Of a DNA stretch of 41,775 nucleotides, positions 9,243-18,146 are shown piece after piece. Position 1 is the first letter of the stretch, and each line of letters opens with the position of its first letter. The translations under genes and the position numbers were made by a program. The stretch is taken from contig BDTA01000016.1 in the NCBI GenBank assembly GCA_002897935.1, positions 1-41,775 on the forward strand, written 5' to 3'. This DNA comes from a bacterium BMS3Abin08. Its GTDB lineage: Bacteria; Nitrospirota; Thermodesulfovibrionia; Thermodesulfovibrionales; JdFR-85. The notes under the pieces were generated by a model, which had not been told where the DNA came from, searched no databases, and was given only the letters and a program-made list of their open reading frames with translations.

Positions 9243-9346
9243 TCCTCTGAAAATAACCGTCCCCTTTTAAACGCCTGTTGAAATAAAAGAGATAATACCT
9301 CGCAGTCTCCGGCCGTACCGATTCTTCCGCTCCTGATAAGTTTTTT

Positions 9347-9362
9347 TGGCACAATTGTTGCT
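9347..9362 (+). promoter_or_regulatory. Sigma-54 (-24/-12) promoter of the porin-like gene
   Basis: TGGCACAATTGTTGCT fits the sigma-54 consensus TGGCACRNNNNTTGCW at every fixed position, with GG (9348-9349) and GC (9360-9361) separated by ten bases. Transcription would start near 9373, leaving a leader of about 110 bases before the ATG at 9485. A TTGACA at 9386-9391 is also present, but without a good -10 at the right spacing. An enhancer-binding activator would be needed; none is encoded nearby. The rest of 9243-9484 shows no gene. Confidence 0.75.
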
Positions 9363-9484
9363 TAATCTATAAACTTAAAAATTTATTGACAATACCATAT
9401 ATTATTTAATAAACTCTACAGTGGATAGACACCGGTTTTACTGGTGACAAAAAAGGCCCGCAAAGGGTCGAAAGGGAGGTGTGT

Positions 9485-11224
9485 ATGAAAAGAATTGCCG
9501 TTTTCTTTTTTATGCTCATGTTCATGCTCCCCATCACTGCACGCGCAGTAACGCAGGAAGACCTGCAGCAGAAGATGCAGGACCTGACGAGACAGCTCGA
9601 TGACCTCAAGAAACAGATGGACAGCATTCAGACACAGCAGAAGATGACGGAATCAAGAGTCGAGGCGGCTGAGGAAACAACAAAGGTTGTATCGGATAAG
9701 TTTTCCTGGCTGACAATCGGGGGTGATTACAGGTTCAGGTACGACTACCTGAAGGGTGAAGTCCAACCTCATTTCAACTTCTCCGTATTTGAAAACGTCC
9801 TTTATGATTACTTCCAGAGCCAGGCCCTTCTCGGCAACGCCATGCCTATGTCACTGCCGAACGGACTCAATACAATCGGCGTACCCGTGGATCCTTCAAC
9901 CATGATGAATCTCCAGTCCCAGGCTGCATTTGCCAATGGATACAAGGTGAAGAACACGTCACTCTTTCTGAACCGCTTCAGGCTGAACCTGAAGGCGCAA
10001 GTTACTGAAAACATTGCCGTAAAGGCAAGGCTTGCCATGTACAAGATCTGGGGTCACCAGACATCGGGTCCGATCACCGGCAAGGGTTATTTTGCCGACA
10101 GGATCACCCCGGACGGTGCACCCTTTGACGGACAGGTCGGAGATATCCCCCTGAACAACACCCTCTATGTTGACTATGCATATGCTACCTGGAGCAATAT
10201 CTTTGATCTTCCTGTCTGGTTCTCAATCGGCAGGAGACCGTCAACACATGGTGTGCCCGGAAACTACAGGCAGAATGAGAAAAAGCCGGGCACGGGCGGC
10301 GTGCCGAGCTTTCTCATCGACTATGCATTTGACGGTTTAACGGTCGGGATTGCTCCGGACATCGAATTCCTGCCCGGATTTTACGCAAAACTCTGCTATG
10401 GTAAGGGTTTTGACAGTGGATACTCCACGGATATACCCGGAGACAACAATCCTAAGGACGTAAACTTTCTCGGCCTCAATATCGTCCCCATAGATACCGA
10501 CAACTTCCTTGTTGAACTTCAGTGGAACCGGGCCTTCGATATCTTTGATACCTTCCCGGATTCAGGAGTGAAGGCTAACCTCGGAAATATCGACCAGTTC
10601 GGCGCACTCCTTGCCTACAAATTTGCTAACCTCGGCATGGGAGACCTCAATCTATTCGGTGCTGCAGCTCTCTCCAAGACCCATCCCTCGAATGAAACTC
10701 TCAATATGGATATACTCCAGCCCGTTGATACCAATAACGACATGATACCCGACACAATCGTAATGATCCCCAATGCACCACTTGCAGGGCTTCTCTACGA
10801 TATCGATCCTGCTACCGGCCAGCCCGTCAACAAGCAGTCCAGGACAGGCCACCATTTCTATGTCGGGGCAAGGTATGACATCAACAAGACCAAAACAAAG
10901 ATCGGTCTTGAATACAACTACGGTTCCAAGTACTGGATCACCTTCGGACCTGCTTCCGACGACATATGGACTAACAAGCTCGGCACTCACGGCAGCGTAT
11001 ACGAGGCTTACATTATCCAGGAACTCCCCGAGATTCCCATTGCAATGCTCGGCAAGGCATATCTGAGGCTCGGCTATCAGTACTACAATTTCAACTACAC
11101 CGGAAGCAATAGCTGGGTTGGTGAACCAAAGAAGATTGAAGATCTTACGGCAGCGTCAACTGAGTTCCTCGCACCTATGAAGAAGGCTCAGGATATTTAC
11201 TTTACCTTTGACGTGAGGTTCTGA
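9485..11224 (+). CDS. Outer-membrane beta-barrel protein, DUF3373-like putative porin
   Basis: 579-residue exported protein. A signal peptide ends near ARA-VTQ (residue about 21). A coiled coil follows (about 22-65, heptads such as DLTRQLDDLKKQMDSI), as in S-layer-like or trimeric porins. The remainder alternates hydrophobic and polar residues with many aromatic and glycine positions and ends in FTFDVRF, the terminal-phenylalanine signal for BAM-mediated insertion. YRFRYDY, LNRFRLNLKAQV and GRRPSTHG resemble the DUF3373 family as I remember it. Cargo is unknown. GGGAGG lies five bases before the ATG; the open frame extends to a GTG at 9479 within the ribosome site. It has its own sigma-54 promoter and a strong terminator, so it is monocistronic. 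Confidence 0.8.
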   Translation: MKRIAVFFFMLMFMLPITARAVTQEDLQQKMQDLTRQLDDLKKQMDSIQTQQKMTESRVEAAEETTKVVSDKFSWLTIGGDYRFRYDYLKGEVQPHFNFSVFENVLYDYFQSQALLGNAMPMSLPNGLNTIGVPVDPSTMMNLQSQAAFANGYKVKNTSLFLNRFRLNLKAQVTENIAVKARLAMYKIWGHQTSGPITGKGYFADRITPDGAPFDGQVGDIPLNNTLYVDYAYATWSNIFDLPVWFSIGRRPSTHGVPGNYRQNEKKPGTGGVPSFLIDYAFDGLTVGIAPDIEFLPGFYAKLCYGKGFDSGYSTDIPGDNNPKDVNFLGLNIVPIDTDNFLVELQWNRAFDIFDTFPDSGVKANLGNIDQFGALLAYKFANLGMGDLNLFGAAALSKTHPSNETLNMDILQPVDTNNDMIPDTIVMIPNAPLAGLLYDIDPATGQPVNKQSRTGHHFYVGARYDINKTKTKIGLEYNYGSKYWITFGPASDDIWTNKLGTHGSVYEAYIIQELPEIPIAMLGKAYLRLGYQYYNFNYTGSNSWVGEPKKIEDLTAASTEFLAPMKKAQDIYFTFDVRF

Positions 11225-11241
11225 CAATAGCATAATAAACT

Positions 11242-11277
11242 AAAAAGGGGCTCTGAAAAGAGCCCCTTTTTTTATCT
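11242..11277 (+). terminator. Rho-independent terminator of the porin gene
   Basis: AAAAGGGGCTCT pairs perfectly with AGAGCCCCTTTT around a GAAA tetraloop, and the T-run continues (TTTTTTTAT). The A-run on the other side makes it usable in both directions, so it also closes the minus-strand lipoprotein gene ending at 11305. Confidence 0.92.
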
Positions 11278-11304
11278 TCCCGACCGGGAAGATCATCATT
11301 ATCC

Positions 11305-11646
11305 TCAGCAGGGAATATAGTTCACTGTATAGCCGTGTCTCCCAAAGGCCCGCTTGAGACTCTTTTTCTCCTCCGGCGTGAGAAAGGTATAGAGAGAGAC
11401 AATCTTTTCCTTGCTTGCCCTGTCTGAACAGACGTACTCGTAAAATTGGGACTTCACATTCGCAGGGATTTTTGCATCCCGTAAAATCTTTTTAAAGTCA
11501 CTGGTCTTGCAGAGCATATTTTGTAGCGATTTACTCTCCCTCCCGAAATAGTAACCCCGGTCGCCCTTCGTGATGACAAAGGTTGTAGGCTTACATGCAG
11601 AAAGCACAAAACCAAGGGCCAGCAAGGTCATAAGCGCCTTCTTCAT
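11305..11646 (-). CDS. Small cysteine-containing lipoprotein of unknown function
   Basis: 113 residues beginning MKKALMTLLALGF with the lipobox LSAC, so it is probably lipid-anchored. The mature part is basic, with three further cysteines (LCKTSD, YVCSDR and the C-terminal Cys) that could form disulfides or bind a ligand. I do not recognise the family. Its ATG overlaps the stop of the upstream thioredoxin-like gene in an ATGA arrangement, so the two are translated together. A shared role in periplasmic redox or cytochrome maturation is conceivable but only from context. Confidence 0.8.
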   Translation of the reverse strand: MKKALMTLLALGFVLSACKPTTFVITKGDRGYYFGRESKSLQNMLCKTSDFKKILRDAKIPANVKSQFYEYVCSDRASKEKIVSLYTFLTPEEKKSLKRAFGRHGYTVNYIPC

Positions 11647-12152
11647 CTTCCGTCACCTCCCTTTAAAAGAAGTTCCACCTTCCCTCTGAATGTATCGGAA
11701 AGAAAATCGATCTTTCCCTTTGCCTCTTCCCGGAGGAACCCCTCCTGATCAACCAGATAGGTAGCAGGGAGCCCCTGGATAGTGTACTTTCCGACAAAAA
11801 CCTCTCCTTTTTGATCAAGGAGGACCGGATAGTCAACGGGGTGTTTTTTAAGAAAGGACTTCACCTTCTCCCCGGTACGGTCTACGGAAATACCGAGTAC
11901 AACAAGACCCCTGTCACGAAACTGCCCGTACAGACGGTTAAGCGAAGGCATCTCCTCGACACAGGCCGCACACCACGTGGCCCAGAAGTTAACTATAACC
12001 ACCTTCCCCTTAAAATCCGAAAGCCTGTACACCCGGCCGTCAATACCCGGTAATGAAAAATCCTGAATCTTCCCCGCATGCGCGGCATAAGCGATTTGGG
12101 CGGTACCGAGGAAAATAATAAGTAAGATGACATGTAAATGTAGGATCTTCAT
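11643..12152 (-). CDS. TlpA/ResA-family thioredoxin-like protein
   Basis: 169-residue exported thiol-disulfide protein. An N-terminal signal peptide or anchor (cleavage near AYA-AHA, about residue 23) precedes an AhpC/TSA-type thioredoxin fold with the active site WCAAC (C61 and C64), the motif VNFWATW and the cis-proline segment GLPATYLVD. Such proteins reduce periplasmic disulfides, for example apocytochrome c. It is followed with a four-base overlap by the small lipoprotein gene and lies 96 bases after the CDF transporter gene. Confidence 0.93.
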   Translation of the reverse strand: MKILHLHVILLIIFLGTAQIAYAAHAGKIQDFSLPGIDGRVYRLSDFKGKVVIVNFWATWCAACVEEMPSLNRLYGQFRDRGLVVLGISVDRTGEKVKSFLKKHPVDYPVLLDQKGEVFVGKYTIQGLPATYLVDQEGFLREEAKGKIDFLSDTFRGKVELLLKGGDGR

Positions 12153-12248
12153 AAAAGTTTAATAGTTTATAATTTATTAATATATTAACATTATAGCACA
12201 ACCGTGCCCTCCCGGGTAAACATATCTTTGGGATATGAAGAGTTTTGT

Positions 12249-13157
12249 TTATCCCTTTTTGACCTGCTTCCAGTAACACTCGGCAGGACACTTTTCAGTA
12301 AAGTGTGTGCATGGTTCGGGATGGATAATTACCTTGCAGCCAGGCAGCCTCCTGGAGAGAGCAGCTTCTATGATGTCCATGGTCCGGTGGGTATCCTCGA
12401 TCCTCTCATCCCTGCAAACCGTCAAATGAAGGTCTATGTGCCGTTCGCTCCCGGCCTTTCTTGTCCGCAACTCATGATAGGCCTTGATTTGGGCACCTAA
12501 CGAATCAAGGGTCTCTTTAATTACATTCAGCTCATTCTCCGGAAGAGAGATATCCAGGAGACCGCTTGCTGATCTCCTGGCGATGGAGAAGGCCTCCGAC
12601 ATGATCAGTATCGAAACAACGAATGCAAGGATGGTATCTATAAAATAGATGCCTGTTAAGGTCACGAGGATGAGGCCAAGAAGAACCGCCAGGTTACTGT
12701 AAACATCCATCCTCTGGTTCTTTGCCCCTGCCTCGAGGGCAATGGAGTCGGTCTTCAGCGCCACCCTGTGAAGGACGGATGATACGGAAAATTTCACTGT
12801 TGCTGAAACCGCCATTACAGAAATGCCTAATAGCGGAACCGACAGGGGCTCTCCGGAAATTGCCCTCTTTACCCCCTCATACATAATAAAGAAGGCACCG
12901 AGGACGATAATAATGGACTCCACGAGACCGCTCATGTTCTCAAACTTCCCGTGGCCATAGGGGTGGTCGGGGTCAGCGGGTTTTTCGGCCTTCCTGACAC
13001 TGAGAAAGGCCATCACAGAGGCAACTATATCGGTTGCGCTGTTTAATGCCTCTGAAAGGACACTGACACTTCCCGTTATCAGCCCGGCAGTTCCCTTCAG
13101 AAGCACAAGTGCCGTGTTTGATATTATGGACAGTAAAGCGGCGTTAGTCTTTTTCAT
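12249..13157 (-). CDS. Cation diffusion facilitator (CDF) family metal transporter
   Basis: 302-residue inner-membrane proton-coupled metal exporter with six predicted membrane helices, the conserved loop HPYGHGKFE, and a C-terminal cytoplasmic ferredoxin-like domain rich in His (SERHIDLHLTV). The metal site usually consists of DxxxD in helix 2 and HxxxD in helix 5. Here the matching positions read NSATD and NQRMD, so both first ligands are asparagine. This differs from Zn/Cd exporters such as FieF and argues for another metal. The tail CPAECYWK adds cysteines. It is 69 bases downstream of hisC on the same strand and may be co-transcribed. Confidence 0.92.
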   Translation of the reverse strand: MKKTNAALLSIISNTALVLLKGTAGLITGSVSVLSEALNSATDIVASVMAFLSVRKAEKPADPDHPYGHGKFENMSGLVESIIIVLGAFFIMYEGVKRAISGEPLSVPLLGISVMAVSATVKFSVSSVLHRVALKTDSIALEAGAKNQRMDVYSNLAVLLGLILVTLTGIYFIDTILAFVVSILIMSEAFSIARRSASGLLDISLPENELNVIKETLDSLGAQIKAYHELRTRKAGSERHIDLHLTVCRDERIEDTHRTMDIIEAALSRRLPGCKVIIHPEPCTHFTEKCPAECYWKQVKKG

Positions 13158-13226
13158 CTTCCTGTAGGAGAAAGGTCCTGTTTTATCGTGATTTCGGGGG
13201 CTGCTTTTTAAGCCTGCGGGGAACCC

Positions 13227-14258
13227 TCACTCCAGAACATCCCTCAGCGCCCTGACAAAGAGGTCATTTTCTTCAGGACTTCCAACGGTCACCCTCAGGG
13301 CATTGTCCACTACATCCGTCAGGTCCCTTACAAGGATACCCCTCTTGAGCAATCTCTTCCAGATCCGGGAGGCATCCTCAACCCTGAAAAGGATAAAATT
13401 CGCCTCTGAAGGGCTGGGCTTTATTCCTCTTGTCTCACTTAAAAACCCGAAAAGCCTCTCCCGCTCTTTTCGTATCACCTTCACCGTCTCTTCTATATCT
13501 TTATAATTTCTGAAGGCCTCTGTGGCCACTGCCTGGGAGAAGGCATTTACATTGAAGGGCAGTCTTACCTTGTTCACCTCATTAATCATTCCCTCCTCTG
13601 AAATAAGAAAACCCACCCGGAGCGCTGCAAAGCCCACCTTGCTGAGTGTCCGCATAAAGATCAGGTTCTCAAACTCATCAATCAGCGGCAGCATCCCTTT
13701 CCTGCTCGCAAAGGGTTGATATGCCTCATCAATTACAACAAGGCCCCTGGAGGCCTTGATGATCTCAAAGACCCTTTCCGCAGAGAAACAGTTTCCTGTC
13801 GGGTTGTTCGGCGTACTCAGAAATACGAGCTTTGGACTGTATCGTCTGATTGCCCTGATCATCCGCTCAACGTTAAGGTCAAACCCCCTGTCAAGGGGCA
13901 CCCCTACTGCCTTTTCACCGAGGGCCCGTGCAACAAGCCCGTACATGGAGAATGTGGGCGCAGGAAAGAGCACAGGCCCCCCGAATGTGGTAATAAGATA
14001 ATAAATAAGCTCATCGGAACCGTTACCTAGGAGGACCCTGCCGGGCTTTGTCTTCCATCTCCGTGCCGCTGTCTTCTTGAGCAACATCCCTTGAGGATCG
14101 GGATACCTGTTTGTCTCTATGGACGGCAGTTTCTCGAGAAGAGAAGAAAAATCAAAGGGACTCTCGTTGGCATCAAGCTTGACCCTGCATGGTACCTCCT
14201 TTGCCACATATGCCGTCAGTTTCCGGACATTAAGCCTTACCAGTCGTTCAACATTCAT
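13227..14258 (-). CDS. hisC: Histidinol-phosphate aminotransferase
   Basis: 343-residue PLP-dependent class I/II aminotransferase that converts imidazole acetol phosphate to histidinol phosphate with glutamate. Family features are LDANESPF near residue 30, RYPDPQ, LGNGSDELI, the STPNNPTGN loop near 149, VIDEAYQ, and the PLP lysine in RTLSKVGFAALRVGF (K207). Length is normal for HisC. No other his genes are nearby. It leads the minus-strand group hisC, CDF transporter, tlpA-like, lipoprotein. The 281 bases between it and the divergent nitroreductase gene hold no gene and should carry both promoters. Confidence 0.93.
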   Translation of the reverse strand: MNVERLVRLNVRKLTAYVAKEVPCRVKLDANESPFDFSSLLEKLPSIETNRYPDPQGMLLKKTAARRWKTKPGRVLLGNGSDELIYYLITTFGGPVLFPAPTFSMYGLVARALGEKAVGVPLDRGFDLNVERMIRAIRRYSPKLVFLSTPNNPTGNCFSAERVFEIIKASRGLVVIDEAYQPFASRKGMLPLIDEFENLIFMRTLSKVGFAALRVGFLISEEGMINEVNKVRLPFNVNAFSQAVATEAFRNYKDIEETVKVIRKERERLFGFLSETRGIKPSPSEANFILFRVEDASRIWKRLLKRGILVRDLTDVVDNALRVTVGSPEENDLFVRALRDVLE

Positions 14259-14539
14259 AACCCTCTCCCGTTAAAACAAGTACGAATAGAAGCCTGTCCG
14301 GGGACCCGGAGATACGGCACACCTGCCGTTCCGCCCTGAATTCATTTCAGTGATGACAATTCCCGGACCGGCTCATATGCAGCTCCGTGTCCGGATTATC
14401 CTGTATTTTTCTTCCGCTCAACTTCCTGAAGAGCCAAAAAAAATTATACCATAACGGGCACGGACTTTCCGTAACCCGGAGTTATTTATTGCACAAATCC
14501 TTTATACTAAATGAAATCATAATATAGACGGAGGGTATC

Positions 14540-15115
14540 ATGGATCTATTTGAAACCATATCCGGACGTAGAAGTACCCGGCGGTTTGAGGACCGGGATG
14601 TTGAGGAGGAAAAGCTGAAGAAGATAATGGATGCCGTTAGACAGGCGCCATCATGGTCAAACATGCAGTGCTGGAGATTTATCATCATAAGGGACCACTC
14701 TCTCAGAGCCGAGATCAGTGAACTCACATACGTTGAATCCTTCCTTGCACCCCTTGGATACAAGGTAAACCCGGCAAAGAAGGGTATTACAGAGGCGCCC
14801 GTCGTAATGATAGCCTGCGCTGACCCTTCACTGTCGGGAAATCTCTGGAACCAGCCTTACTATATGACGGACCTCGGCATAGCAGCTCAGAACCTTATGC
14901 TTGCGGCCCATGCACTCGGGCTTGGAACCGTGTTTGTAGGGGTCTTTGGTGAAGAGAAACTGAAGAAATTGCTCGCCGTTCCCGGGGATATCCGTATTGT
15001 GGGTATGTTCCCGGTTGGATATCCAAAGATACGGAAAAAGGAAGGACCACCGAGAAAGGAACTCCGGGAAATTACGTTCCTTGAACGATGGGGAAATGTT
15101 CCCGACTGGTCGTGA
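14540..15115 (+). CDS. Nitroreductase-family FMN protein
   Basis: 191-residue flavin oxidoreductase of the nitroreductase fold, normally an FMN homodimer using NAD(P)H. It shows the FMN-binding start SGRRSTRRFEDRDV, the QAPSWSNMQCWRF segment and the C-terminal GLGTVFVGVFGEE region. The physiological substrate cannot be deduced. The ATG follows GGAGG. The gene is divergent from hisC, and its stop lies four bases from the 3' end of the convergent tRNA-Phe gene. Confidence 0.9.
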   Translation: MDLFETISGRRSTRRFEDRDVEEEKLKKIMDAVRQAPSWSNMQCWRFIIIRDHSLRAEISELTYVESFLAPLGYKVNPAKKGITEAPVVMIACADPSLSGNLWNQPYYMTDLGIAAQNLMLAAHALGLGTVFVGVFGEEKLKKLLAVPGDIRIVGMFPVGYPKIRKKEGPPRKELREITFLERWGNVPDWS

Positions 15116-15118
15116 GGA

Positions 15119-15194
<76 letters not shown>

Positions 15195-15232
15195 TTCAAT
15201 ACCCGGAAAATACAAATAATCAGGTGGTAGGT

Positions 15233-15262
15233 ATGATAGAATATTTATCCTACAAAATGCAA
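15233..15262 (-). promoter_or_regulatory. Probable sigma-70 promoter of tRNA-Phe
   Basis: On the minus strand TTGCAT (15257-15262) and TATCAT (15233-15238) are separated by 18 bases, close to the -35 and -10 consensus. A start near 15226 gives a leader of about 30 bases before the tRNA. Confidence 0.5.
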
Positions 15263-15322
15263 TTTGTTAACCGGTCCTGAAAAGAGATGTAAGTTATTGA
15301 TGGAAATTATAGATTAATAGAC

Positions 15323-16903
15323 ATGAACCGGCAACGCTTACACCCGGGACTGGTCCCTTACCTTGTTTCTCTCTTTTGCGGTCTTTTCCTCGCGATAGCC
15401 TATCCCCCTCAAGACCTGTCTTTCATTGCCTGGGCTGCCCTTGCTCCCTTTCTGGTCATACTATACAACAGGGACGGCAAGATCGCCCTCAGATCCGGTA
15501 TTATCTTTGGATTGGCCTTTTTCCTTGGCACCCAGTACTGGATTTACTTCTCTATGAACCGATACGGGGGGCTGTCCTTTCCCGCCAGTATTTCGATAGT
15601 CTTCCTTCTCTGTCTTTATGAAAGCCTGTATATGGGGGTATTTGCCCTCCTCATCTCCGGGATCACAAAGAGGATATCCATCCCCTTATCACTCATTGCG
15701 CCCCCCCTCTGGTGTACACTTGAATATCTTAGGGGCCATCTTTTTACAGGCTTCCCCTGGTCCCTCGTTGGTTACACCCAGTACAGCAATCTTTCATTCA
15801 TCCAGATAGCCGATATCACCGGGGTCTATGGTGTATCCTTTCTTGTAATCCTTGTAAATTCCGCCCTCTCCGATATATTTATATATCTTCAAAAAAGAAG
15901 GGCCGGGGCGCCGGCCCATATCTGGAAACCCCTCTTTTCCCTGGCCGTCGCTTTCTCCATCACCCTGGTCAGCGTCGGGTACGGCCGGTATACTATCAAG
16001 AAGCTTGACGGCCTTAAGGATGGAAGAAAAATACGGGTTGCCGTAGTCCAGGGCAACATAGAGCAGGACAGGAAGTGGGACTCCCAATACCAGAACTCCG
16101 TCCTTGAAACATATATGGAGCTTTCCAGATCATTGCCCGGCAAAAAACCCGATCTGATTGTATGGCCTGAAACAGCTCTGCCCTTTTATTTCAATGCCAA
16201 CCCCGAACTACATAAAAGACTCACATCCTTTGTTAAGGATTTATCGATCCCCCTTCTTACCGGAACCATGCTCGTAAGGAAAAATCCGGCCACAAAACCC
16301 AATAACCCATATTCAATATCAAACAGCGCCCTGCTCCTGGATGGAAATGGAAATACTTCCTATCAATATGATAAAATACATCTGGTGCCGTTTGGAGAAT
16401 ACGTCCCCCTTAAAAAGGTCCTGTTTTTTATTAATAAAATCGTTGTAGGTATAGGCGATTTTTTACCTGGTAAAATATATGCCAATGCCCGCACCGAATG
16501 GGGATCTTTTTCAACGCTGATATGCTATGAGATCATATTTCCCGACCTTGTAAGAAGATTTTTTAAAAAGCGGGGGGATCTCATAGTCAACATAACAAAT
16601 GATGCGTGGTTTGGTAAGACCTCCGGTCCATACCAGCACTTTTCCATGGCAGTTTTTCGTGCAATTGAAAACAGAAAACCTCTTGTCAGGGCTGCAAATA
16701 CCGGAATTTCAGGTTTTATCGACCAAACAGGCAGGATAAGGGACCGCACAGGTCTCTTTGAAAGGGCGGTAATAGTGGATGACATAGAGATACATAAAAC
16801 AGGAAGTATTTACAGAAGATTCGGTGATATATTCAGCTTCTTGAATATAGGAATTACCCTGTTTATATACGGATTGAGTATTTCAATTAAAAGGAGGATT
16901 TAA
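15323..16903 (+). CDS. lnt: Apolipoprotein N-acyltransferase
   Basis: 526-residue inner-membrane enzyme that adds the third acyl chain to the N-terminal cysteine of lipoproteins. The first half has several hydrophobic segments with GFPWSLVGYTQY. The second half is a nitrilase (CN-hydrolase) domain with the triad visible as Glu in WPETALPFY, Lys in YDKIHLVPFGEYVP and Cys in LICYEIIFPDLVR. NITNDAWFG and NTGISGFID are further Lnt signatures. It is consistent with the Pal and CpoB lipoproteins encoded later. The stop lies two bases before the prfB start, so the two genes probably share a transcript. Confidence 0.96.
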   Translation: MNRQRLHPGLVPYLVSLFCGLFLAIAYPPQDLSFIAWAALAPFLVILYNRDGKIALRSGIIFGLAFFLGTQYWIYFSMNRYGGLSFPASISIVFLLCLYESLYMGVFALLISGITKRISIPLSLIAPPLWCTLEYLRGHLFTGFPWSLVGYTQYSNLSFIQIADITGVYGVSFLVILVNSALSDIFIYLQKRRAGAPAHIWKPLFSLAVAFSITLVSVGYGRYTIKKLDGLKDGRKIRVAVVQGNIEQDRKWDSQYQNSVLETYMELSRSLPGKKPDLIVWPETALPFYFNANPELHKRLTSFVKDLSIPLLTGTMLVRKNPATKPNNPYSISNSALLLDGNGNTSYQYDKIHLVPFGEYVPLKKVLFFINKIVVGIGDFLPGKIYANARTEWGSFSTLICYEIIFPDLVRRFFKKRGDLIVNITNDAWFGKTSGPYQHFSMAVFRAIENRKPLVRAANTGISGFIDQTGRIRDRTGLFERAVIVDDIEIHKTGSIYRRFGDIFSFLNIGITLFIYGLSISIKRRI

Positions 16904-16905
16904 CT

Positions 16906-18028
16906 ATGTTACTTGAGAAAGAGATACGAGAAGAACTGAAGACGCTGAAGGCAAAGTTTGAAAAGTTAAGAGGTTGTCTTTGATGTAGATGTTCTGAAAG
17001 AAAGATTAAAGGCCGTTGAGAAGGACCTTACAAGGGAAGATGTCTGGTCTGACCATTTCAGACTCAGGAAGTTAAAGCAGGAGCAATCCAGGATCGAAGA
17101 GATACTCATCCCCTTTGAGAAACTGCAGGAGAAGATATCCTATCTTATTGACTCCTCAAACATACTCTCCGAGGAGGGGGGAGAACTCTTTATAGACGAA
17201 CTTTCAGGTGAACTCACTAAACTGAAGGATGAAATAGAAACCCTTGAACTCAAACACCTCCTCTCTGGTGAGTTAGACCGTAACAACGCGATTCTTGAGA
17301 TCCATCCCGGAGCCGGAGGTACGGAGAGTCAGGACTGGGCTCAGATACTGATGAGGATGTACCTGAGATGGGCGGAAAAACAGGGCTTCAGAACAGAGAT
17401 CGTTGATCTCATCAATGGTGATGAAGCAGGTATCAAGAGCGCTACCATTACCGTATCGGGAGCTTATGCATACGGCTACTTAAAGTCCGAAATGGGTGTT
17501 CACAGACTCGTGAGGATTTCTCCTTTTGACGCAAACAAGAGACGTCATACCTCTTTTACCGCTGTTCTTGTTTATCCCGAGGTTGACGAGGATATAGATA
17601 TCGATATACGCGATGACGATCTGAGGATCGATACCTTCAGGGCATCCGGTGCCGGAGGACAGCATGTCAACAAGGTTTCCTCAGCCGTGCGGCTGACCCA
17701 TATTCCAACGGGTATTGTTGTCTCGTGTCAGAATGAGAGATCACAGTATAAGAACAAGGCCACGGCATTAAAGATCCTGAAGGCCCGTCTCTACGACATG
17801 AAGCTCAGGGAGCAGGAAGAAAGGTTTGAAGGAATAATAGGTGACAAGAAGGAAATTGCCTGGGGAAACCAGATAAGATCCTATATCCTGCATCCTTACC
17901 GTCTGGTTAAGGATCATAGGACCGGTTTGGAGACAGGAAACGTGGATTCCGTGCTTGACGGTGGTATAGATCCCTTTATAAGGGCATTTTTGAGGAAACA
18001 TGCGTCACGAATCAACCCTGTTTCGTGA
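16906..18028 (+). CDS. prfB: Peptide chain release factor 2, with programmed +1 frameshift at 16978-16983
   Basis: RF2 recognises UAA and UGA and releases the finished peptide. Frame 0 runs from ATG 16906 (after AAAGGAGG) to CTT TGA at 16978-16983, where TGA is codon 26, the position used in Escherichia coli. Skipping T16981 continues as [15 protein letters not shown] to 18028, a product of about 373 residues. An internal Shine-Dalgarno-like AGAGGT lies three bases before CTT, as expected for the stimulator. The protein has the SPF tripeptide ([10 protein letters not shown]) that reads the stop codon and the GGQ catalytic motif ([12 protein letters not shown]). The coding sequence is therefore join(16906..16980, 16982..18028). 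An ORF caller sees only a fragment from 17351. Confidence 0.96.
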
Positions 18029-18029
18029 T

Positions 18030-18081
18030 ACAATGCACCTTGTCGAAGGACCCGACCATTGGTCGGGGGTGAAGACAGGGA
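18030..18081 (+). repeat. Dispersed palindromic repeat, family A copy 1
   Basis: Just after the prfB stop, CCCGACC (18051-18057) and GGTCGGG (18061-18067) form a perfect stem, flanked by the outer pair CTTGTC and GACAGG. The left part, ACAATGCACCTTG, recurs inverted at 27985-27997. It is a short repeat placed at a gene end. Confidence 0.7.
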
Positions 18082-18107
18082 ATATATTTAATCAGTATTT
18101 CCATACA

Positions 18108-18146
18108 TTACATTGGCAGGATCCGACCTGAGGTGGAGAGCTTGCC
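18108..18146 (+). repeat. Dispersed palindromic repeat, family A variant (copy 2)
   Basis: TTACATTGGCAGG, then CCGACCTGAGGTGGAG and AGCTTGCC, matches the element at 41259-41298 (TTACATTGGCAAG, CCGGCC, GGTCGGAG, AGCTTG). The core, CCGACC facing GGT-G-G, is the same idea as copy 1, so the two sequences lie in tandem between prfB and the origin boxes. Confidence 0.6.

Noticed and set aside
11811-12053. Plus-strand frame inside the TlpA-like gene
   Set aside because: The minus-strand protein is unmistakable, with WCAAC and a signal peptide.
17351-18028. Short release-factor gene starting at 17351
   Set aside because: The full-length RF2 is restored by the +1 shift at codon 26; the internal ATG is only the first in the second frame.
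18030-18146. CRISPR array
   Set aside because: The repeats are few, palindromic, unevenly spaced and differ between copies; no cas genes are present anywhere in the window.
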